From Antarcticibacterium arcticum (lineage in GTDB: Bacteria > Bacteroidota > Bacteroidia > Flavobacteriales > Flavobacteriaceae): a stretch of 64,000 bases of DNA. Shown in pieces: positions 58,951 through 64,000 of this stretch. The stretch lies in assembly GCF_007993795.1 (NCBI RefSeq), contig NZ_CP042476.1, positions 2,976,001 to 3,040,000 of the forward strand. Direction: 5' to 3'. Position 1 is the stretch's first letter, and every line of letters begins with the position of its first letter. Position numbers and translations under genes: made by a program. Below the pieces are notes generated by a model. That model was not told the origin of the DNA, did no database searches, and worked only from the letters and a program-made list of their open reading frames with translations.

Positions 58951-60741
58951 CTAGACTGTTACTTCGATTAATTTTTGCCTGTAGGCGGTTAACAATTTGG
59001 ATTTAGATATAAATCCAATATACTTTTCATTTTCTATTACAGGTAAGTTCCAGGCATCGCTTTCCTGGAATTTTCTCATAATATCTTTAGTGCGATCCTT
59101 ATTAAGGTCAATAACCTCCGGCGCTTCCTGCATAAGTTCCCGTACTTTAATCTCATCATATAAAGCCTGGTTGAACATTACCGGCCTTATATCATCCAAT
59201 AATATAATTCCCACAATATGTTCATTTTCATCAATCACGGGGAACAGGTTGCGGGAAGATTTGATCACTCCGTTATGAATAATATCTCCCAGGGTAGCGT
59301 CAACATTAAGGGTTACAAAATTTGTCTCGATCACCTGCCTGATATTCAGCAAAGTTAATACCATTTGATCTTTATTATGGGTGATCAATTCTCCCCGGGA
59401 GGCAAGGTCCAGTGTATAAACCGAATGAGGCTGGAATTGCGAAGTGATCATAAAGGAAATTGCCGCAGTTATCATTAAGGGAACAAAAAGTTCGTATCCG
59501 CTGGTGAGTTCGGCAATAAGGAATATGGCGGTTAGGGGGGCGTGCATGATCCCGGCCATAAGCCCGGCCATTCCAACCATGGTAAAGTTGCTTACTGAAA
59601 GGGGTTCTTTAAAGATCCCCAGGTTGTTAATGATCAATGCAAAACAATGGCCCATAGCACTGCCCATAAAAAGGACCGGTGCAAATATCCCGCCCACTCC
59701 TCCGGCACCCATAGTTAAAGAGGTAGCAATTATCTTAAATACAACCAATCCGGCGAGCAGGCCTATTACAACCCAAATATTGTCCATATAGGCTTCAAAA
59801 ACATTTTTACCTAAGGCATTAATATAATTTTCCTGAAGCAAGTTATTTATAACATCATATCCTTCTCCATACAAGGGAGGTATTAGAAAAATGAGGACCC
59901 CCAGGGCAAAACCTCCTATGAGCAGCCGGTTTAAAGAGGAGACGATATTGCTGAAAAATTTATTTATCCGGAAATAGATCCTGGTGAAATAAATAGAAAA
60001 TAATGAGGCGAAAACACCCAGTAGAATATAGAATGGCACTTGGCCAATCTCAAATTCATCTGTAAGTTGTGAATGGAGTATAATATCTGACCCAGAGAAG
60101 AAATAAGTGGTAAGTATTGCCGAAACCGATGCCAGCAATAAGGGGATCATGGAAATAAGTGTAAGATCCAGACTAAAAATTTCAATTGCGAAAATTATGG
60201 CGGCAATAGGTGCCTTGAACAAGGCAGACATAGCACCGGCGGCGGCACAACCTATTAAAAGTGTTCTGGAAGCCTGGTTCATCTTAAAAAACCTTGAAAT
60301 ATTGGAACTTATAGAGGCACCGGTTACCACGGTAGGTGCCTCCAATCCTACAGATCCTCCAAAGCCTACCGTAAGAGGAGCGGTAATTAATGAGGCATAC
60401 ATCTGGAATTTTTGCATTATTCCCTTGCGCCGTGAAATAGCATGCAGGGTTGTGGGAATACCATTTCCTATTTCCCGGCGTAGGCCCCATTTAACTATAA
60501 GTACTGTAAGCGCCAGTCCTATTACAGGAAATATGAAATAGAAGGCCGTATGGTAATTAATAATTAATTCCCCTTCCAATAATTGCTGAATATAATGCGT
60601 GAGGTTTTTAATGGTTACTGCCACCAGGCCCGCAATAAATCCAATAACTGCGCTTAACAGCATCAGGAATTGATGATTTGTAAGGTGTTGGGTTTTCCAC
60701 AGGGCAAATTTATCTGCCAGTTCTTTGGTTCTTATGCTCAC
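58951..60741 (-). CDS. ClC-family chloride channel/antiporter with CBS domains
   Basis: 596 residues. Anion-pathway motifs: GNGIP (in the GSGIP position, about 93), GSVGLEAPTVV (the GREGP position; its glutamate, the gating/proton Glu of ClC antiporters, is kept), and GGIFAPVLFMG (the GxFxP position). Two CBS domains lie at about 460-590. Start is GTG at 60741. The retained Glu suits Cl-/H+ exchange. An upstream terminator separates it from aspS. Confidence 0.92.
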   Translation of the reverse strand: MSIRTKELADKFALWKTQHLTNHQFLMLLSAVIGFIAGLVAVTIKNLTHYIQQLLEGELIINYHTAFYFIFPVIGLALTVLIVKWGLRREIGNGIPTTLHAISRRKGIMQKFQMYASLITAPLTVGFGGSVGLEAPTVVTGASISSNISRFFKMNQASRTLLIGCAAAGAMSALFKAPIAAIIFAIEIFSLDLTLISMIPLLLASVSAILTTYFFSGSDIILHSQLTDEFEIGQVPFYILLGVFASLFSIYFTRIYFRINKFFSNIVSSLNRLLIGGFALGVLIFLIPPLYGEGYDVINNLLQENYINALGKNVFEAYMDNIWVVIGLLAGLVVFKIIATSLTMGAGGVGGIFAPVLFMGSAMGHCFALIINNLGIFKEPLSVSNFTMVGMAGLMAGIMHAPLTAIFLIAELTSGYELFVPLMITAAISFMITSQFQPHSVYTLDLASRGELITHNKDQMVLTLLNIRQVIETNFVTLNVDATLGDIIHNGVIKSSRNLFPVIDENEHIVGIILLDDIRPVMFNQALYDEIKVRELMQEAPEVIDLNKDRTKDIMRKFQESDAWNLPVIENEKYIGFISKSKLLTAYRQKLIEVTV

Positions 60742-60769
60742 ACAAAAAATTATTAATAGGTGAATATAA

Positions 60770-60794
60770 AAAATCCTGCGGGAAGCAGGATTTT
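60770..60794 (-). terminator. Terminator of aspS
   Basis: Stem AAAATCCTGC/GCAGGATTTT with the 5-nt loop (60780-60784); a minus-strand T run follows. It lies just after the aspS stop (60801 end on the minus strand). Confidence 0.85.
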
Positions 60795-60800
60795 AAAAAT

Positions 60801-62549
60801 TTATAATTTCACCTGGAGATGAAGTTCTTTTAACTGCTCCTCATCCAGTTTTGCCGGGGCATCTATCATAACATCCCTACCGTTGTTATTCTTTGGGAAA
60901 GCGATGAAATCTCTGATTGTCTCTTGGCCTCCAAGTATAGATACAAGCCGGTCAAATCCAAATGCAATTCCGCCATGAGGGGGAGCGCCGTATTCAAAAG
61001 CATTCATAAGAAAACCAAACTGTTCCCTTGCCTGTTCTGGGGTAAAACCTAAATAATCAAACATTTTCGCCTGTGTGGCTTTGTCATGTATTCTTATTGA
61101 ACCACCTCCAATTTCGTTTCCGTTTAAAACCAGATCATAGGCATTGGCGCGTACAGCACCAGGATCTGTTTCCAAAAGGGCAATATCTTCGGGTTTTGGT
61201 GAAGTAAAAGGATGGTGCATGGCATGATATCTCGATGTTTCCTCATCCCATTCCAGAAGCGGGAAGTCCACCACCCACAAGGGGGCAAATACATTTGGAT
61301 CTCTTAATCCCAATTGCGTGGCAAGGTGCATACGCAATGCGCTAAGCTGGGCACGGGTAGCGTTTGCATTGCCTCCCATTACCAGGATTAGATCTCCGGG
61401 ATTTGCTCCTGTTGCGTTTGCCCATTCCTTGAGATCTTCGGCAGTATAAAACGTATCTACAGAGGATTTTAAGGTTTTATCTTCGTTATATCTTGCCCAA
61501 ACCAGCCCGGTAGCTCCTACCTGAGGCCGCTTTACCCATTCAATAAGGGCGTCAATTTCTTTTCGTGTATATGCTGCTGCGCCGGGAACGGCTATTCCTA
61601 CGATTAATTCCTGTTGGTCAAAAACATTGAAACCTTTGTGCTTGGCAAGCTCATTAAGTTCGGCAAATTCCATCCCGAAACGAATGTCCGGCTTGTCATT
61701 CCCATATTTTTGTATAGCTTCAGCATAGGTCATCCTTGGGAAGTTTACAGATTCTACCCCTTTTATTTCCTTTAATAAATGTATTGTAAACCCCTCAAAA
61801 ATATTAAGAATATCTTCCTGGTCCACAAAGGCCATTTCACAATCTATCTGGGTAAATTCCGGTTGCCGGTCTGCCCGCAGGTCTTCATCGCGAAAACATT
61901 TCACTATTTGGAAATATTTATCCATACCACCTACCATTAATAACTGCTTAAAGGTTTGTGGCGATTGGGGAAGAGCATAAAACTGGCCTTCGTTCATGCG
62001 GCTTGGAACTACAAAGTCACGTGCCCCTTCAGGCGTAGATTTGATGAGGTAGGGAGTTTCCACCTCGATGAACCCCTGGTTGGAAAGATAATTTCTCACC
62101 TGCATTCCAACCTTATGACGAAACATAAGATTTTCTTTTACCGGATTTCGGCGAATGTCCAGGTACCGGTATTTCATTCTAAGCTCTTCCCCGCCATCAG
62201 TGTCATTTTCAATGGTAAAAGGTGGGGTAAGGGAAGCATTCAGCAGCTTATAATCTGAAACCAGGATCTCAATATCTCCTGTAGGCATTTGAGGGTTCTT
62301 GGATTCGCGTTCAATAACGGTCCCTTTTACCTGTATAACAAACTCCCGACCTAAATTGGCCGTTTCTTTCATCATTTTTTCTGAAGTTCTCTCCTCATCA
62401 AAGATCAATTGGGTAACCCCATACCTGTCCCGAAGGTCTACCCATATCATAAAACCTTTATTTCTTATTTTCTGCACCCATCCGGCCAGGGTTACTTCCT
62501 CTCCTATACTGGCAATTCTTAATTCACCACAGGTATGACTTCTATACAT
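60801..62549 (-). CDS. aspS: Aspartate-tRNA ligase
   Basis: 582-residue class IIb synthetase. N-terminal OB anticodon domain with GWVQKIRNKGFMIWVDLRD (about 22-40); catalytic motif 2 FRDEDLRADRQPEFTQ and motif 3 GFDRL; a bacterial GAD insertion domain between (about 290-420). Charges tRNA-Asp in the cytosol. The start is MYRSHTCGELR at 62549; an open stretch upstream to 62594 lacks conservation. A perfect -7 box lies 25 nt upstream. Confidence 0.97.
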   Translation of the reverse strand: MYRSHTCGELRIASIGEEVTLAGWVQKIRNKGFMIWVDLRDRYGVTQLIFDEERTSEKMMKETANLGREFVIQVKGTVIERESKNPQMPTGDIEILVSDYKLLNASLTPPFTIENDTDGGEELRMKYRYLDIRRNPVKENLMFRHKVGMQVRNYLSNQGFIEVETPYLIKSTPEGARDFVVPSRMNEGQFYALPQSPQTFKQLLMVGGMDKYFQIVKCFRDEDLRADRQPEFTQIDCEMAFVDQEDILNIFEGFTIHLLKEIKGVESVNFPRMTYAEAIQKYGNDKPDIRFGMEFAELNELAKHKGFNVFDQQELIVGIAVPGAAAYTRKEIDALIEWVKRPQVGATGLVWARYNEDKTLKSSVDTFYTAEDLKEWANATGANPGDLILVMGGNANATRAQLSALRMHLATQLGLRDPNVFAPLWVVDFPLLEWDEETSRYHAMHHPFTSPKPEDIALLETDPGAVRANAYDLVLNGNEIGGGSIRIHDKATQAKMFDYLGFTPEQAREQFGFLMNAFEYGAPPHGGIAFGFDRLVSILGGQETIRDFIAFPKNNNGRDVMIDAPAKLDEEQLKELHLQVKL

Positions 62550-62574
62550 AATATGCTCTTGAAAAATTGAAAGG

Positions 62575-62582
62575 CAAAAGTA
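62575..62582 (-). promoter_or_regulatory. Predicted -7 box for aspS
   Basis: Minus-strand TACTTTTG; a perfect TAnnTTTG match placed 25 nt before the ATG. It supports the 62549 start. Confidence 0.45.
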
Positions 62583-62756
62583 AGAAGTAATCATGGGTTC
62601 TAAAGGAATAAAGCCTTCAAAAGTTTCCTGTTACCCAGGAAAATATTTGAATTCGACTTTTCGCATTAGGGTCCAATGTTAATTTAATGTTACCAAATCC
62701 TTGCGTAATTGTAAAGTAATTTTTAAATTTATAGCACTTTGAGAAAAAGCGGGCTT

Positions 62757-63116
62757 ATGAACCTAATGAAACTTTGTTACGCCGCTGGTGCTTTTTTAAT
62801 GGCACCGGTGCTGAGCGCGCAAGAAATAGAACCCAAATTTGAAATACAGGGTGAATTAATAAAAGGAACATATTATTATGAAAATGGAAGTGTTAGACAG
62901 GAAGGTACGTACAAGGGAGGAAAACTCCACGGGGAATGGGTTTCTTTTGACCAAAGCGGTAAGAAGAATGCCCTTGCCAGGTACGAGGAAGGGGTCAAGA
63001 TGGGCAAATGGTTTTTTTGGTCTCCTGATGTTTTAACAGAAGTAGAATACCGCAATAATGTTATTGCTGAAGTAACAGAATATAAAAGGCAGGGAATTCT
63101 TATAACCAGGAATTAA
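62757..63116 (+). CDS. Exported MORN-repeat protein
   Basis: 119 residues. Signal peptide (about 1-22, cleavage near LSAQ), then MORN-type repeats: YYYENGSVRQEGTYKGGKLHGEWVSF and ARYEEGVKMGKWFFW. Such proteins (toxin-antitoxin-type MORN, YwqK-like) are common in Bacteroidetes with unclear role. ATG 62757 is preferred over an in-frame TTG at 62739; ATG 62766 is also possible. A strong terminator follows. Confidence 0.75.
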   Translation: MNLMKLCYAAGAFLMAPVLSAQEIEPKFEIQGELIKGTYYYENGSVRQEGTYKGGKLHGEWVSFDQSGKKNALARYEEGVKMGKWFFWSPDVLTEVEYRNNVIAEVTEYKRQGILITRN

Positions 63117-63133
63117 AAAGCCCTGCGCAGTTT

Positions 63134-63172
63134 AAACAAACCTGAAGTGAAAACTTCAGGTTTGTTTTTTTT
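63134..63172 (+). terminator. Strong terminator after the MORN gene
   Basis: 15-bp perfect stem (63134-63148 with 63153-63167, core CCTGAAGT/ACTTCAGG), 4-nt loop GAAA and a long T run. Confidence 0.92.
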
Positions 63173-63193
63173 TTTTAAAGGCCAATACAGCAA

Positions 63194-63228
63194 AAACCCG
63201 CACTTTTCTTTTAAAAAAGTGCGGGTTT
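63194..63228 (-). terminator. Hairpin, probable terminator of the RND pump gene
   Basis: 14-bp stem AAACCCGCACTTTT/AAAAGTGCGGGTTT, 7-nt loop. The minus-strand side serves the RND gene ending at 63276; it could also back up the preceding plus-strand terminator. Confidence 0.7.
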
Positions 63229-63275
63229 AAAAATTGAGTTAAGTCTGGCCCTTTCGGGCGAAGTTAAAATTCCAC

Positions 63276-64000
63276 TTAACTCTGCAACTCCTGATTTTTT
63301 ATTGCCTTAAGTCTTTTTCGTTCAACTCTTTTATTGCGAATATTAACCTTGCTTCTGTTTACCAGGTAGAACATTACAGGTACTACCACCAGCGTGAGAA
63401 AAGTTGCAAAAACCAACCCGAATATAACGGTCCAGGCCAATGGACCCCAGAATTTCACATTATCACCACCTACATATATCTTGGGGTCATAATCTATGAA
63501 CAGGCTGAAAAAGTCTATGTTAAGCCCCACGGCGAGAGGTATTAATCCCAGAACGGTAGTTATTGCTGTTAATAATACCGGCCGTAATCTTGATTTCCCT
63601 CCTGCTACTATAGCGTCAAAATATTCTTCGCGGGTAAGAAGGTCTTCCGGCTCATAACCCAGGATATCTTTCTGGCGATCTATTAATAACTGGGTGTAAT
63701 CTATAAGTACAATCGCATTATTCACTACAATACCCGCAAGGGAAATAATCCCCATCATAGTCATGATTATAATGAAATCCATCTGGAAGGTTACCATACC
63801 CAGGAATACCCCGGCAAGACTTAGCATAACCGCCATTAGAATGATGACAGGTTTTGAAAGTGAGTTAAACTGGGCGACAAGGATCAATAAGATCCCTCCA
63901 AGCGCAATAAGAAGAGCCTTCAGCAAAAAGTTCATATTCTCTGCTTGTTTTTCCTGTTCTCCTGTAAATGCCACCGTCATATTTTGCGGAAGGTCATAAC
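63276..64000 (-). CDS. RND (AcrB/HAE1) efflux pump, C-terminal part
   Basis: Partial: it continues beyond the right edge (the frame reads on through YDLPQN before MTVAFTGEQ). The visible 240 residues hold the last membrane helices of an RND inner membrane pump: ALGGILLILVAQFNS, GIISLAGIVVNNAIVLIDY, RPVLLTAITTVLGLIPLAVG and VFATFLTLVVVPVMF, with a basic C-terminal tail. RND pumps export drugs or metals with periplasmic and outer membrane partners; these would lie outside the window. Proton relay residues lie in the missing part. Confidence 0.92.
   Translation of the reverse strand, partial: YDLPQNMTVAFTGEQEKQAENMNFLLKALLIALGGILLILVAQFNSLSKPVIILMAVMLSLAGVFLGMVTFQMDFIIIMTMMGIISLAGIVVNNAIVLIDYTQLLIDRQKDILGYEPEDLLTREEYFDAIVAGGKSRLRPVLLTAITTVLGLIPLAVGLNIDFFSLFIDYDPKIYVGGDNVKFWGPLAWTVIFGLVFATFLTLVVVPVMFYLVNRSKVNIRNKRVERKRLKAIKNQELQS

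Overview
The window looks like chromosomal DNA of a marine-type Flavobacteriaceae (Bacteroidetes), probably near Gramella/Christiangramia or Salegentibacter. The evidence is the moderate AT richness, the -7 boxes of type TAnnTTTG, the near absence of Shine-Dalgarno sites, the gene content (M13 peptidase lipoprotein, OlsF-like aminolipid synthase, HTTM protein after ribF, ligase-associated repair operon, flavobacterial CBS and Csp proteins) and the intergenic repeat types. The genus is inference. I saw no rRNA, tRNA, CRISPR array, prophage or classical insertion sequence.

Layout. 0-14.9 kb is housekeeping: end of a DUF2141 gene, a phospholipase-A-like outer membrane protein, prs, rplY, pth, ribF, an HTTM protein, serS, a TPR lipoprotein-type exported protein, rsmA-mgtE, a cupin and a 2-hydroxyacid dehydrogenase. 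14.9-16.1 kb is a tandem array of hairpin repeats with a GIY-YIG nuclease gene embedded. 16.1-22.8 kb holds YwbE, an NAD(P)-binding protein, an OlsF-like acyltransferase fusion, aspartate kinase, two tandem acetyltransferases, fbp and a TerB-like gene. 22.9-29.8 kb is the four-gene ligase-associated DNA repair operon plus a TspO-like gene. 29.9-42.8 kb carries a flavoprotein reductase, a RelE/ParE-type toxin-antitoxin pair, mfd, an outer membrane protein, yraN, metG, a second hairpin-repeat cluster with a second GIY-YIG gene, a histone-deacetylase-family enzyme and a short ssb. 43.2-50.4 kb is an ion/stress cluster (P-type ATPase, degenerate DEAD-type ATPase, CPA2 antiporter, CBS protein). 50.5-64 kb has an M28 and an M13 peptidase, small lipoproteins, threonine dehydrogenase, cold shock protein, a ClC channel, aspS, a MORN protein and the end of an RND pump.

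The main discovery candidate is a family of small composite elements. Each end has the tetranucleotide GTCA next to a 4-bp hairpin; the loop is conserved but the stem changes with compensation (CACT/AGTG, GGCT/AGCC, CCCC/GGGG, GTTC/GAAC). Two hairpins face each other, so an element starts with GTCA and ends with TGAC. There are two loop classes (11-nt GAGCYTGTCGA and 12-nt GAGCGCAGTCGA), and each class in this window is clustered around its own GIY-YIG nuclease gene. This is formally like the REP/REPIN-RAYT arrangement of proteobacteria, with a GIY-YIG nuclease in place of the Y1 transposase. Mobility and nuclease involvement are inference.

A second repeat type consists of degenerate short-word tracts (GTTCAAA, CTGCGGGAAA, GTGA and similar) in six intergenic spaces. 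Several promoters are predicted so close to start codons that mfd, the TPR gene, pdeM and the zinc-ribbon gene may have leaderless transcripts.
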